Both the position numbers and the translations under genes were made by a program. A stretch of DNA of 64,000 nucleotides from an uncultured Clostridia bacterium (lineage in GTDB: Bacteria > Bacillota > Clostridia > Oscillospirales > Acutalibacteraceae), in contig CANQFC010000002.1 in assembly GCA_947598155.1 (NCBI GenBank), positions 124,001 to 188,000 of the forward strand, read 5' to 3'. The notes below the pieces were generated by a model that was given only the letters and a program-made list of their open reading frames with translations, was not told where the DNA came from and searched no databases. How positions within the stretch are numbered: position 1 is the stretch's first letter; every line of letters begins with the position of its first letter. Below, piece by piece: positions 1 to 8,364 of the stretch.

Positions 1-147
1 GGTCGGTTTTACGGCATAGCCGGATTTTGTTTCTTTTTTGCCGTTTACATATACCGAACCCGACATTATCATTGCGGACGCTTTTGACCGGCTTTCACAA
101 AGTCCTAATTCAAAAACAGCCGCGTCAAGTCTTTTTTTATCAGTCAT
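1..147 (-). CDS. tlyA: TlyA-family rRNA methyltransferase, N-terminal fragment (cut by window edge)
   Basis: Only the first 49 codons are present; the gene continues beyond base 1. The peptide begins MTDKKRLDAAVFELGLCESR and continues through SKASAMIMSGSVYVNGK, an S4-like RNA-binding fold typical of the N-terminus of TlyA. That family (TlyA/FtsJ-like) 2'-O-methylates rRNA and is often misnamed hemolysin. The ATG lies directly after the dxs stop codon (147 versus 148), so it is the last visible gene of the nusB-xseAB-ispA-dxs operon, the usual place for tlyA in Clostridia. The methyltransferase domain cannot be seen, so the assignment rests on the S4 segment and context. Confidence 0.8.
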   Translation of the reverse strand, partial: MTDKKRLDAAVFELGLCESRSKASAMIMSGSVYVNGKKETKSGYAVKPT

Positions 148-1998
148 TTAATTTCTCCGAAATTTTTCGTAAATTGACTCTCTGTCAAGCCCGAATTTGC
201 TCATAAGAGACGAAACGGACGCATGCGCGACAAACTGATTATTAACGGCGATATGCTCAAATTTTCCGTTATAGCCTTTTTCGGCAAGTGTTTCGGCAAA
301 AACAGAGCCTATGGAGCCGGACTTTTCGGATTCCTCATAAAAAACAATTTTTTTATAAGTCAGAGCGATATTAAATGTTTCAGCCGGAATAGGCTTTATG
401 CGGTTGAGAACGAGAAGCGAAACCATTTTGTTTTCAGCTTTCAGTTTTTCAACTGCAAACATTGCCTCAGCGGATACTCTGCCGTATGTAACTATAAGCG
501 CGCCGCCGTTTTCATTAAACAGGTCGAAGTCTTTTTCGCTTATTTCATATCCGTTCGGCAAGGTTGTATCGCTGCCCCTCGGGTACCTTACGGCAAAAAG
601 TCCGTCCTGTGTAATTGCGTTTTCAATGTCAAACTTTAAGCGGTTAAATGTAAACGGAGAATATATTTTTATGTTAGGAACGGAAGAGAGCATCGGAATG
701 TCAAAAAGCCCCTGATGGGTAATGCCGTCCTCTCCGACAAATCCGGCTCTGTCAATGGCAATAAGCATATTGGCGTTTTGCAATGAACAGTCGTGAATAA
801 GCTGGTCGTATGTTCTTTGTAAAAAGGTTGAATATATCGCGACAACAGGTTTCATTCCGCCTTTTGCCAATCCGGACGCAAAAGTGACCGCATGCTCTTC
901 CGCGATACCTACGTCAAAAAATCTGTCCGGAAATTTTTCGGAAAATTCTTTAAGACCGGTTCCGATAGCCATTGCCGCGGTAATGGCGCATATTTTTTTA
1001 TCTTTTTCCGCCATATCGCAGAGCAGTGAACCAAAAGCGGAAGAAAAGCTTTCGGAGGATAAATTCGTTTCGCCGTTATCTATGTTAAATTTTGAAATGC
1101 CGTGAAATTCACTCGGAGATTTTTCCGCAAAATCATATCCTTTGCCTTTAATTGTGTTAACGTGCAAAACCACAGGACCGTTAATAAGCCTCGCGCTGTC
1201 AAGCGCCTCGGATAACTGTTCCAAATTATGGCCGTCAATCGGGCCCATATAGTGAAAGCCCATATCTTCAAAGAATGTACTTTTGTACAGTCTGCTTTTT
1301 ATTCTTGTTTTAATGTTAAATATCTCTTTTGCCAAAGGTTTGCCGATAAGCGGTATTTTATTTAAAGTCGATTCGGTTTTTGCTTTTAATCGGAAATATT
1401 CCGGTTTGGAGCGGATTACCGCCAAATACCGAGCAACTCCGCCAACGTTTTCGGAAATCGACATTTTATTATCATTAAGAATAACGATAAGCCTTGCCTT
1501 AGAGCGCCCCGCGTTGTTAAGCGCCTCATAAGCCAGTCCTCCGGTGAGAGCGCCGTCTCCGATAACGGCAACAGTGTAATTCTTTTTGCCGCTGATTAAG
1601 TTTGACATAGCTATACCGAACGCGGAAGAAACGGAAGTGCTTGAGTGACCGCTGTAAAAAATATCGTGTTCGCTTTCTTCCGGGGAAGAAAAGCCGGATA
1701 TGCCGTTTTCGGTTCGCAGTGTAGAAAACCTTTCATATCTTCCTGTAATTATTTTATGCGTATATACCTGATGACCTACATCCCAAATAATCTTGTCGTT
1801 CGGTGAATTGAACACCTTGTGCAGTGCCACAGAAAGCTCAACAACGCCGAGATTTGACGACAGATGCCCGCCGTTATTTGAAACGGTCTCAATCATTAAG
1901 CTCCTTATTTCCGAGCACAGTTCATTTAACTGCTGATATGACAATTTCTTTATGTCGTCAGGTGATTTAATTGCGGATAAAAGTTCTTTGTTTGCCAA
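148..1998 (-). CDS. dxs: 1-deoxy-D-xylulose-5-phosphate synthase
   Basis: Makes 1-deoxy-D-xylulose 5-phosphate from pyruvate and glyceraldehyde 3-phosphate, the first step of the MEP isoprenoid pathway; it uses thiamine diphosphate and is cytosolic. Visible motifs are NGGHLSSNLGVVEL near the N-terminus with the catalytic His, GHSSTS, the TPP/Mg motif GDGALTGG at about residues 147-154, DRAGFVGEDGITHQG in the pyrimidine-binding domain, and a C-terminal transketolase domain. No ATG fits the family start. I chose the TTG at 1998 because AGGGG lies 8 bases upstream, giving 616 aa; a second in-frame TTG at 2016 overlaps the ispA stop. Its neighbour ispA acts in the same pathway. Confidence 0.96.
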   Translation of the reverse strand: MANKELLSAIKSPDDIKKLSYQQLNELCSEIRSLMIETVSNNGGHLSSNLGVVELSVALHKVFNSPNDKIIWDVGHQVYTHKIITGRYERFSTLRTENGISGFSSPEESEHDIFYSGHSSTSVSSAFGIAMSNLISGKKNYTVAVIGDGALTGGLAYEALNNAGRSKARLIVILNDNKMSISENVGGVARYLAVIRSKPEYFRLKAKTESTLNKIPLIGKPLAKEIFNIKTRIKSRLYKSTFFEDMGFHYMGPIDGHNLEQLSEALDSARLINGPVVLHVNTIKGKGYDFAEKSPSEFHGISKFNIDNGETNLSSESFSSAFGSLLCDMAEKDKKICAITAAMAIGTGLKEFSEKFPDRFFDVGIAEEHAVTFASGLAKGGMKPVVAIYSTFLQRTYDQLIHDCSLQNANMLIAIDRAGFVGEDGITHQGLFDIPMLSSVPNIKIYSPFTFNRLKFDIENAITQDGLFAVRYPRGSDTTLPNGYEISEKDFDLFNENGGALIVTYGRVSAEAMFAVEKLKAENKMVSLLVLNRIKPIPAETFNIALTYKKIVFYEESEKSGSIGSVFAETLAEKGYNGKFEHIAVNNQFVAHASVSSLMSKFGLDRESIYEKFRRN

Positions 1999-2012
1999 AA
2001 TACAATCCCCTA

Positions 2013-2891
2013 TCAAAACTTACGTGAAGCAAGCGCTAAAGTTAAATCAGTTAGCTTATCGCATTTTTTATTAAATGAATTAAGAATTGAAATCGCTTTT
2101 TCCGTAAGCTCATTTACAAGAATTTTGGATTTTTCCAAACCGTATAGCTTTACGAAAGTAGGCTTGTTATTTTTTTCATCGCTGCCGACGGGCTTGCCCA
2201 AAGTCTTAGAGTCGCTTGTGACGTCGAGAATATCGTCGGTAATTTGAAAAGCAAGTCCGAGATTTTCAGCGTATTCGCAAGCTTTGTTTATGCGCTCATA
2301 ATCAACGCTTTCGGCCGTTAGGCACCCCAAAACGCAGGCGCATTTTAAAAGCGCACAGGTTTTAAGCGAATACATCTTTTTTATATCGTCAAGCGACGGA
2401 ATGACGCTTTCAAACTGTAAATCGCGTTCCTGACCCAAAACCATTCCGCGCGCGCCCGAAAATTCCGAGAGAAATTTTACGGCAAGATTGGCGTTCACAG
2501 GCGAAATACCGCTTTGCGACGCCAAGAAAAACGCTTCTGTTAAAAGAGCGTCGCCGGCTAACAGAGCGTTTGCCTCGCCGAAAGCGATGTGGCAGGACGG
2601 TTTTCCGCGCCGCATATCGTCGTTATCCATACATGGCAAATCGTCGTGTATCAACGAATAGGTGTGAATCATTTCAAGCGCGCATCCGAGCTTTAAAGCC
2701 GCTTGCTTATCACCGCCGGAAAGCTCTGAAAAATACAGCGTTAACAGAGGACGGATTCGCTTGCCTCCGTTTTTTAGGCTGTAATTCGCAGCGTCAAGTA
2801 CAACGGAATTTTCAACGTTCAGAAATGCCCGATTTCCCAAAAATTCGTTTATCAGGTTAATATCGCTCTCAAATTTAAAAAAATCAGCCAT
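2013..2891 (-). CDS. ispA: Polyprenyl (geranyl/farnesyl) diphosphate synthase
   Basis: Condenses isopentenyl diphosphate with allylic diphosphates to give geranyl and farnesyl diphosphate. Both Asp-rich Mg motifs are present: DDLPCMD at about residues 83-89 and DDILD at about 219-223, plus GGKRIRP for diphosphate binding. The length of 292 aa is normal for the family. The ATG at 2891 has GAGG 9 bases upstream and gives the expected N-terminus; an upstream in-frame ATG at 2906 would add five residues and overlap xseB further. It overlaps the xseB end by 8 bases, so coupled translation is likely. Whether the product is C15 or C20 cannot be told from sequence alone. Confidence 0.94.
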   Translation of the reverse strand: MADFFKFESDINLINEFLGNRAFLNVENSVVLDAANYSLKNGGKRIRPLLTLYFSELSGGDKQAALKLGCALEMIHTYSLIHDDLPCMDNDDMRRGKPSCHIAFGEANALLAGDALLTEAFFLASQSGISPVNANLAVKFLSEFSGARGMVLGQERDLQFESVIPSLDDIKKMYSLKTCALLKCACVLGCLTAESVDYERINKACEYAENLGLAFQITDDILDVTSDSKTLGKPVGSDEKNNKPTFVKLYGLEKSKILVNELTEKAISILNSFNKKCDKLTDLTLALASRKF

Positions 2892-3078
2892 TCTCAGCAA
2901 CCTCATTGATATTAGTTATTTTTAACTTAGCCTCATTCAGAGTTTTTCTGCATTGCTCTGAGAGCAATGTCCCCTCCTCATAAAGTTTTAAGGATTCTTC
3001 CAAAGAAAGACTGCCTTCCTCAAGCTTTGCAACTATCTCTTCAAGTCTTTTAACCGATTGTTCATAATTCATATTCAT
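2884..3078 (-). CDS. xseB: Exodeoxyribonuclease VII small subunit
   Basis: Small helical subunit of exonuclease VII, which degrades single-stranded DNA from both ends. The 64-residue protein has the family signature YEQSVKRLEEIVAKLEEGSL followed by a second helix with LYEEGTLLSEQCRKTL. The ATG at 3078 has AAGGTG about 7 bases upstream; a second ATG two codons in is possible. It overlaps the xseA end by 17 bases, and its partner subunit is immediately upstream. Confidence 0.93.
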   Translation of the reverse strand: MNMNYEQSVKRLEEIVAKLEEGSLSLEESLKLYEEGTLLSEQCRKTLNEAKLKITNINEVAENG

Positions 3079-4291
3079 TTATGTCACCTTTTTTAATTTG
3101 AGTTACTGCGGCGCTTACAATACCGTCCGACAAGCATATGTCAACTTTATCCTGAGGATTAACCTGATTTACAGAGGAAACGACTTTTCCGTTTGACTTT
3201 ATAACGGAAAAACCTCTTGAAAGAATTTTGAGAGGACTTAAAGCGTCAAGCTTTGAAATAATAATTGCCGCTTTATTGTAATTGCTTTCATATACGGCGT
3301 TTACGGCATTTTTTAGCGATTCGGTTAAATCGGTAATATGCCTGTTGTGCTTGTCAATAAACTCTTCGGGGTTTCTTAAAAATCCAGAGTCAGCCAATTT
3401 GTCAAGCCGCATTTCCTCAAGCAAAAACTTTGCATTTACCGACTTATCTATTTTGCTTTTAAGAATACCAATATAATCGGATAATTTTTCGGCGTCCGGC
3501 ACTGCAAGCTCCGCTGCCGCCGAGGGAGTCGGAGCTCTTAAATCCGCCGCAAAATCGCATATTGTAAAGTCGGTTTCATGACCTACACCCGAAATTACGG
3601 GAATTTTTGAGTTGTAGACAGCTCTTGCCAAAACCTCGCTGTTAAACTCCCACAAATCCTCCGCCGAACCGCCGCCTCTGGCGATAATAATTACGTCTGC
3701 GCAGTGCAAAAAATTAAAATCATCAACTGCATGGGCAATAATTTCGCCTGTGCCTTCGCCCTGAACGGGAACGCCCGCGAAAACTATTTCTGCGAGCGGA
3801 AATCTGCGTGAGATAACGTTTATAATATCTTGAACCGCCGCGCCTGTCGGTGATGAAATAACGCCGACGCGGGTCGGAAAATTCGGTATTTTCTTTTTTT
3901 TGCCGGAATCAAAAAATCCCATTTTGGCAAGCTTATCTTTTAGCTGTTCAAAAGCTATCGCAAGCGAACCGGCGCCTTCGGGCTGAATATCGTCAATGTA
4001 AAGCTGATATGCGCCGTCGCGCTCATAGAGAGATACCCTGCCCCTGACGATAACAGACATACCGTTTTCGATGCGGAATTTCAGCTTTGCCGCGTTACCG
4101 GCAAACATTACGGCCTTAACGGATGCGTTGCCGTCTTTTAAAGTCATATAAAGGTGACCGCTGCGGGCGTTCTCGGAGAAGTTGTATATCTCGCCGCCGA
4201 CAAAAACATTGGTAAGGTTTTCATCGCCGTCAAGCAGAGAACGCACATACATATTCAGTTGCGTAACCGAAAGAATCGACTGTAACTTCAT
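3062..4291 (-). CDS. xseA: Exodeoxyribonuclease VII large subunit
   Basis: Catalytic subunit of exonuclease VII. The 409-residue protein has an N-terminal OB-fold nucleic-acid-binding segment (about residues 5-100, with VGGEIYNFSENARSGHLYMT) and a catalytic domain containing GVISSPTGAAVQDI, ARGGGSAEDLWEFN and GVGHETDFTICDFAADLRAPTPSAAAE. A coiled-coil segment and a short C-terminal strand segment (LSRGFSVIKSNGKVV) follow. The ATG overlaps the stop of the upstream TsaD-like gene as ATGA, so translation is probably coupled. It pairs with xseB downstream. Confidence 0.95.
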   Translation of the reverse strand: MKLQSILSVTQLNMYVRSLLDGDENLTNVFVGGEIYNFSENARSGHLYMTLKDGNASVKAVMFAGNAAKLKFRIENGMSVIVRGRVSLYERDGAYQLYIDDIQPEGAGSLAIAFEQLKDKLAKMGFFDSGKKKKIPNFPTRVGVISSPTGAAVQDIINVISRRFPLAEIVFAGVPVQGEGTGEIIAHAVDDFNFLHCADVIIIARGGGSAEDLWEFNSEVLARAVYNSKIPVISGVGHETDFTICDFAADLRAPTPSAAAELAVPDAEKLSDYIGILKSKIDKSVNAKFLLEEMRLDKLADSGFLRNPEEFIDKHNRHITDLTESLKNAVNAVYESNYNKAAIIISKLDALSPLKILSRGFSVIKSNGKVVSSVNQVNPQDKVDICLSDGIVSAAVTQIKKGDINEYEL

Positions 4292-5229
4292 ATTTTTTGC
4301 CCTTTTTCATTTAATAAATAAGCTAAATATGCAATACCGCAGGCATTGTCGGACGAAAATGCGGGCTCGGAAAAATAAGCGCCGAATTTTTTTTCAAAGT
4401 CATTTCTGATTATTGAGTTGGACATTACGCCGCCCGAAAAAACAATCGGAATATCGCCGTATTCTTTCAAAAGCGAAATAATTGTTTCCTCAAGAGCGGA
4501 TTCGATATATTTTATGCAAAATAAAGCCGTGTCGCAGGCGGGCTCACCCTTCTCGGCCATTTGGCGGCATTTATTTTCAACGCCTGAAAGGCTGAAGGAT
4601 TTGCCCCTATGGAATACTTTAATATTGTCAAATTTTTTGCACGACTGTAAAGCGAGATTTTCAAGCTCCGGTCCGCACGGAAATTTCAATCCTAATGAAA
4701 TCCCGATTCTGTCAACCGCCTGCCCTGCTTTAAGGTCAAGGGAGTCGCAGACTGTTTTTGTATGGAAATATCGGTCGTCGGGAGTTACGAGCAGACCCTG
4801 AGATGTTCCTCCGGAGATGTGAAATGCCAAAAACTCTCTGCCTATTAAATCCGTTTGGCCCGATGAATAAAGAGACGCGGCAATGTGCCCGTCCTGATGT
4901 GAAAATTTATACAGCGGAATTTTAAGAACCGATGAAATTGAAACAGCAACTGAAACTCCCGCCAAAAAGCACGGCATATATGACCCCTGTTGATTTGACG
5001 GTTTAACGGATACCCCGACCGCGCGTATATCGGATTGAATTTCAGAACATAAATCCTCTATAAGCTCAGGAAGCTGAACTGTATGGTGAAATACAGCGTC
5101 GCTTTGGCGTATCCCCTTTGCGCCGTCTTTAACGGGCAAAAGCTTTTTACGAAAAATCATTTTTTCGCCGTCATATGCTGAAACAGACGTAGTATAATTG
5201 CTTGTATCTATCCCTAAAACTAAGCTCAT
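4288..5229 (-). CDS. TsaD/Kae1-family paralogue (M22 glycoprotease-like)
   Basis: A 313-residue ASKHA-fold protein of the Kae1/TsaD (peptidase M22) family. It has the N-terminal phosphate-binding strand LGIDTSNYTTSVSAYD, the metal-ligand pair H111 and H115 in HQDGH where TsaD usually has HxEGH, ISGGTSQ, and a C-terminal FSGGVMSN resembling the TsaD GGV..N motif. True TsaD makes the t6A37 modification of tRNA with TsaB/TsaC/TsaE and is usually near tsaB and tsaE. This copy lies between nusB and xseA without them, so I read it as a paralogue of unknown role, not the housekeeping TsaD. Start and stop both overlap neighbours by ATGA. Confidence 0.78.
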   Translation of the reverse strand: MSLVLGIDTSNYTTSVSAYDGEKMIFRKKLLPVKDGAKGIRQSDAVFHHTVQLPELIEDLCSEIQSDIRAVGVSVKPSNQQGSYMPCFLAGVSVAVSISSVLKIPLYKFSHQDGHIAASLYSSGQTDLIGREFLAFHISGGTSQGLLVTPDDRYFHTKTVCDSLDLKAGQAVDRIGISLGLKFPCGPELENLALQSCKKFDNIKVFHRGKSFSLSGVENKCRQMAEKGEPACDTALFCIKYIESALEETIISLLKEYGDIPIVFSGGVMSNSIIRNDFEKKFGAYFSEPAFSSDNACGIAYLAYLLNEKGQKI

Positions 5230-5633
5230 TTTAAGTCTTTCTCTCTGATAACCTTGCCAAGAAGTCCGTTTATAAACGAGGCATCGTCTTTAGTACCGTA
5301 TTTTTTCGCAAGCTCAACAGCCTCATTTGCGGACACCTTTACGGGGATAGACTCAACATAAAAGATTTCACAGAGAGCAAGGCGAAGAATCGCGACTGTC
5401 ACCTTAGGAAGGCGTTCAAGGCGCCAGCCAACGGCGTTTTCACAAATAACAGCGTCAAATTCGTCTATATGCTCATAAGTCATTTGAGCAAGAGAAATTG
5501 CGAATACGTTTTCATTTTCAAGCAGTCCCGCCTCTATGGCAAAGTCAACGATTTCACCTATTGACAAGTCGCTGTTGAAAATTTTTTCAAAAACGAGTGT
5601 AAAAGCAAGCTCTCTTTCTTCTCTGCGAGTCAT
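5226..5633 (-). CDS. nusB: Transcription antitermination factor NusB
   Basis: NusB binds boxA RNA together with NusE (ribosomal protein S10) and supports antitermination on rRNA operons. The 135-residue all-helical protein begins MTRREERELAFTLVFEKIF and ends VSANEAVELAKKYGTKDDASFINGLLGKVIRE, both typical of the family. The ATG at 5633 has a perfect GGAGG 5 bases upstream; an in-frame TTG at 5645 overlaps that ribosome binding site and is unlikely. First gene of the nusB-xseAB-ispA-dxs-tlyA operon. The U-tract of an intrinsic terminator ends directly against its ribosome binding site (see leader features). Confidence 0.95.
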   Translation of the reverse strand: MTRREERELAFTLVFEKIFNSDLSIGEIVDFAIEAGLLENENVFAISLAQMTYEHIDEFDAVICENAVGWRLERLPKVTVAILRLALCEIFYVESIPVKVSANEAVELAKKYGTKDDASFINGLLGKVIREKDLK

Positions 5634-5643
5634 AATTTCCTCC

Positions 5644-5679
5644 AAAAAATACGCTCCCCGCTAAAAACACGGGGAGCGT
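5644..5679 (-). terminator. Intrinsic terminator / attenuator immediately before nusB
   Basis: On the minus strand a perfect 10-bp stem (ACGCTCCCCG at 5651-5660 on the plus strand, pairing with 5670-5679) has a 9-base loop and is followed by six T residues that run directly into the nusB GGAGG. It lies between the spoIIIA operon end and nusB, so it may end spoIIIA transcription. A sigma-A promoter lies upstream of it, so it should also reduce transcripts entering nusB. Confidence 0.85.
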
Positions 5680-5725
5680 TATAGGTTTTCAGCGGTGCGA
5701 AATGTATATACATAATTTTTTGTAT

Positions 5726-5754
5726 ATTGTACCACCTAACCTTGAAAATATCAA
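5726..5754 (-). promoter_or_regulatory. Sigma-A promoter for the nusB operon
   Basis: On the minus strand: -35 TTGATA (5749-5754), 17-base spacer, -10 TACAAT (5726-5731). Transcription should start near 5719, about 85 bases before the nusB ATG. The transcript therefore includes the terminator hairpin at 5644-5679, which makes this a leader with attenuation potential. Confidence 0.75.
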
Positions 5755-5776
5755 TAGAAAAATGAATAATTATTCT

Positions 5777-6313
5777 TTATTTCAGCTCAATTACGGTTAT
5801 ACTGTCAGATGTTATGTTAGAATTAGCCGTAACTATATCTTTTATTGTAATAAGTTTGTCGTCCGTTAAAACGCCTTTAGGCAAAATCACCTCAACCTTA
5901 GAATCGTTCAGCGTCACAAGGCATTTGCAGTTAAGCTTTGCAGTTATTAAATTCTGAATATCGGTTTCAGTCTTAATTTCGTTTGAAATGTCGATAAGTT
6001 TTTTCTTCGCCGCCTCCTTTTCCTCGGAATCAATGTTTTCATCGGCCGCTATTGATTCAAGATATTCTTTCGCAGTGTCGTGCGCCTTTGAACGGTTAAC
6101 TTCCGCGGCTGTGAAGTAATCGCTCTCGGTTGTTACGTTGGTTCCGTTTACATACTGCGCGTCACCGAGATTTACTTCGCTTGTTACTTCGGGCATTTGC
6201 GGCTGATTTACTCCGTGTTTGGTATAATACCAGTTCAGAAAAACAGCAGTACATAGCGCTACCGCCGCCGCTCCCGCCGCAATCTGCCTTTTTTTCAAAA
6301 TTCTGCTTTTCAT
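5777..6313 (-). CDS. spoIIIAH: Stage III sporulation protein AH
   Basis: SpoIIIAH is the mother-cell half of the SpoIIQ-SpoIIIAH channel across the two membranes around the forespore. The 178-residue protein has one N-terminal membrane helix (AAGAAAVALCTAVFLNWYY), a variable linker, and a C-terminal ring-forming domain ending SDSITVIELK. The ATG at 6313 has GGGAGG 6 bases upstream and overlaps the spoIIIAG stop as TAATG; longer in-frame starts would run through spoIIIAG. It is shorter than the Bacillus subtilis protein, mainly in the linker. Last gene of the spoIIIA operon. Confidence 0.9.
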   Translation of the reverse strand: MKSRILKKRQIAAGAAAVALCTAVFLNWYYTKHGVNQPQMPEVTSEVNLGDAQYVNGTNVTTESDYFTAAEVNRSKAHDTAKEYLESIAADENIDSEEKEAAKKKLIDISNEIKTETDIQNLITAKLNCKCLVTLNDSKVEVILPKGVLTDDKLITIKDIVTANSNITSDSITVIELK

Positions 6314-6846
6314 TATTTGCCTCCCGTAGATGTCATTTTTGATATTGAAATTCTCGCTGTGCTTATCCCTAAGGACGCGCTTACGCAAGAATAAATTCTT
6401 TGCTGAACCGCAGGGTCGTCACCGCCCTCGCATACAATCGCAACGCCTCGTATTTTCGGATTAACCGTTTTTACAAGCAGACCGTTTTTACCTGAATTTC
6501 CGTCAACAATTACATACTCCTTTTCCTCATTGACCTTAGAGCCTTCATCTTTATCTGACGAAACATTTTGGGCATATACGTATTCTTCCGACTCTTCTAT
6601 CGTTAAAAATACCTCTGTTTTTCCCGCGCCCTCAACCTTTGAAATAATATCGGCAAGCTTTTCTTCGGTTTCGTTTGAATACGAAGAATATGTATTTTTT
6701 TCGCTATCATTGTTCTTTTTTGCGGTATTCGGAAACATTTCAGACGCAAATATCAGAAATATTCCCAAAAGTCCCGCTATAAAGCAAACGAATGTCTTTT
6801 TGTTTGTCTTTATAAAATCCGCGCTCAGAAGTTTTTTTATATTCAA
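6313..6846 (-). CDS. spoIIIAG: Stage III sporulation protein AG
   Basis: SpoIIIAG forms a large ring in the feeding-tube apparatus between mother cell and forespore. The 177-residue protein has one membrane helix at about residues 17-37 (TFVCFIAGLLGIFLIFASEMF), an acidic linker, and a ring-building motif domain containing LADIISKVEGAGKTEVFLTI, EKEYVIVDGNSGKNGL and the conserved PKIRGVAIVCEGGDDP. Its ATG overlaps the spoIIIAF stop by ATGA. It is somewhat shorter than the Bacillus homologue. Confidence 0.93.
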   Translation of the reverse strand: MNIKKLLSADFIKTNKKTFVCFIAGLLGIFLIFASEMFPNTAKKNNDSEKNTYSSYSNETEEKLADIISKVEGAGKTEVFLTIEESEEYVYAQNVSSDKDEGSKVNEEKEYVIVDGNSGKNGLLVKTVNPKIRGVAIVCEGGDDPAVQQRIYSCVSASLGISTARISISKMTSTGGK

Positions 6847-7271
6847 CTTACGCTCACCTCAAAGCCGTATTCGTTTTTCAGTATTTCCGAGATGTTTTCC
6901 GCTTTTGATTTATCGTTGAGCTCTATTTCAATAAAATCAATCACTTTTTCACCGTCTTTTTCTTTTTCGTGAATAACTGTTTTTTCTGCCGCGCAGTTTT
7001 GCTCTGCGCAGACTTTGTCTACCGTAAATTTAATAAAATCAGCATAATTTTCATTCGGATATGTTTCACTTTCTTCTGTTTTTTTCAAATCGTCAAAAAA
7101 TGTATCGGTATCTGCTTTTCCGAACGGCGCCGCCATATAGAACAGCAAAAACAGCGACAGAAATATATTTACGGTTTTTGTCAGCTTTGAATTGTGAAGG
7201 ATAATTTTTGCGGCAGAAACAACTGCGCCTGCTCCGCAAATAGAAAAAATATAATTTTTTATCAATTCCAT
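6843..7271 (-). CDS. spoIIIAF: Stage III sporulation protein AF
   Basis: Membrane component of the SpoIIIA complex. The 142-residue protein has two N-terminal membrane helices (about residues 6-22 and 28-50, with NIFLSLFLLFYMAAPFG) followed by a soluble ring-building-like domain ending VIDFIEIELNDKSKAENISE. The ATG at 7271 lies inside the end of spoIIIAE, one base after its TAG, and matches the family N-terminus; the ribosome binding site is weak, so translation is probably coupled. Confidence 0.87.
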   Translation of the reverse strand: MELIKNYIFSICGAGAVVSAAKIILHNSKLTKTVNIFLSLFLLFYMAAPFGKADTDTFFDDLKKTEESETYPNENYADFIKFTVDKVCAEQNCAAEKTVIHEKEKDGEKVIDFIEIELNDKSKAENISEILKNEYGFEVSVS

Positions 7272-7272
7272 A

Positions 7273-8364
7273 CTATTTACCCGAAACAATAATTATTCCC
7301 GTAGAAATTATAAGAACAAAGGTTATGTAAAATAAAATTATATTTATTAACGAAATTACGGAGGACAGCTCCTCAATCATTTCGGAAATATCACAGTTTC
7401 CGAAAAGGTCTGCGGCTATTGAGCAAAATTGAAGTGCAAAATACCATACAAGAAGTTCTGCGATAACAGGTACAAAAATCAGCAGTATTACAGCGATTAT
7501 GATTACTCCCGCCGTGTTTCTCATTACGGAAAGACTGCTCATTACGGACGCGACGGATTCGCTCACCCCAGAGCCGACCACCGGGATAAATGTCCCGGAA
7601 AAAAATCGGATTCCCCTCACCGTCAGGCTGTCTGACGAAACTGCCAAAATACTTTGAGTTGTTAAAAGTCCCGTATAAATTGTGGATAAAAGTGAAAGTA
7701 TAATAATTATAAGCCGTTTTATTGATTTAATTATTTTATGCTTATATGACTCAAATGTGAATGAAGTTAAAATATTAAAGGCAAACAGCATATTCACAAC
7801 AGGTATGAAAAAGTTATCGGCTACTTCCGCTATGAACGACGACAGCGATATTGCGAAAGCGTTATATGTAAATGCGAGTTTAAAATTTCCTGATGACGCA
7901 ATTATTGCGCCGTAAACAGGAATATAGCTGTCGGTAAATATTGCCGCAGTTTTTATAACCGCCCCCGTATTGATTATAAGCTCTTTAAGGGGAATAATGA
8001 TTGCTGATACAATACAGATGACCGAGATAAAGTTGATTGCCGTTTTTGCCGATGTATTGTCACTTGCAAATGATGAGAGCATAGAACTCATTATTATCAC
8101 AGCCGTCACGGTTATGATATAAACGGATATTCTTTTTGTTTTATCGGTTACAAGTGAAAATAAAAATTTAAAAACGCTTTTAAGCGAAACGTCTGATATT
8201 CCCGCGCCGTTTTCACTGTCAACTCCAAGCTCCTCCAGATATTCTTTTGTCGCAGAATCAACGTTTTTTAATATGGACTCGGTGCCTTCGGCGGCAAATG
8301 AGGAAATATTAAAAAACATAAGTAAAAGAATAACAGTGAATATTATTGATAGAACCTTTTTCAT
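7273..8364 (-). CDS. spoIIIAE: Stage III sporulation protein AE
   Basis: Polytopic membrane protein of the mother-cell SpoIIIA complex, probably part of its export channel. The 363-residue protein has an N-terminal signal-like helix (VLSIIFTVILLLMFFN), a short soluble segment, then about six to eight membrane helices. Conserved stretches include IPVYGAIIASSG, PVVGSGVSESVASVMSS and a C-terminal helix pair. The ATG at 8364 overlaps the spoIIIAD stop as ATGA. Confidence 0.92.
   Translation of the reverse strand: MKKVLSIIFTVILLLMFFNISSFAAEGTESILKNVDSATKEYLEELGVDSENGAGISDVSLKSVFKFLFSLVTDKTKRISVYIITVTAVIIMSSMLSSFASDNTSAKTAINFISVICIVSAIIIPLKELIINTGAVIKTAAIFTDSYIPVYGAIIASSGNFKLAFTYNAFAISLSSFIAEVADNFFIPVVNMLFAFNILTSFTFESYKHKIIKSIKRLIIIILSLLSTIYTGLLTTQSILAVSSDSLTVRGIRFFSGTFIPVVGSGVSESVASVMSSLSVMRNTAGVIIIAVILLIFVPVIAELLVWYFALQFCSIAADLFGNCDISEMIEELSSVISLINIILFYITFVLIISTGIIIVSGK

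Noticed and set aside
5634-5645. TTG start adding four residues to NusB
   Set aside because: The codon overlaps the GGAGG used by the ATG at 5633.
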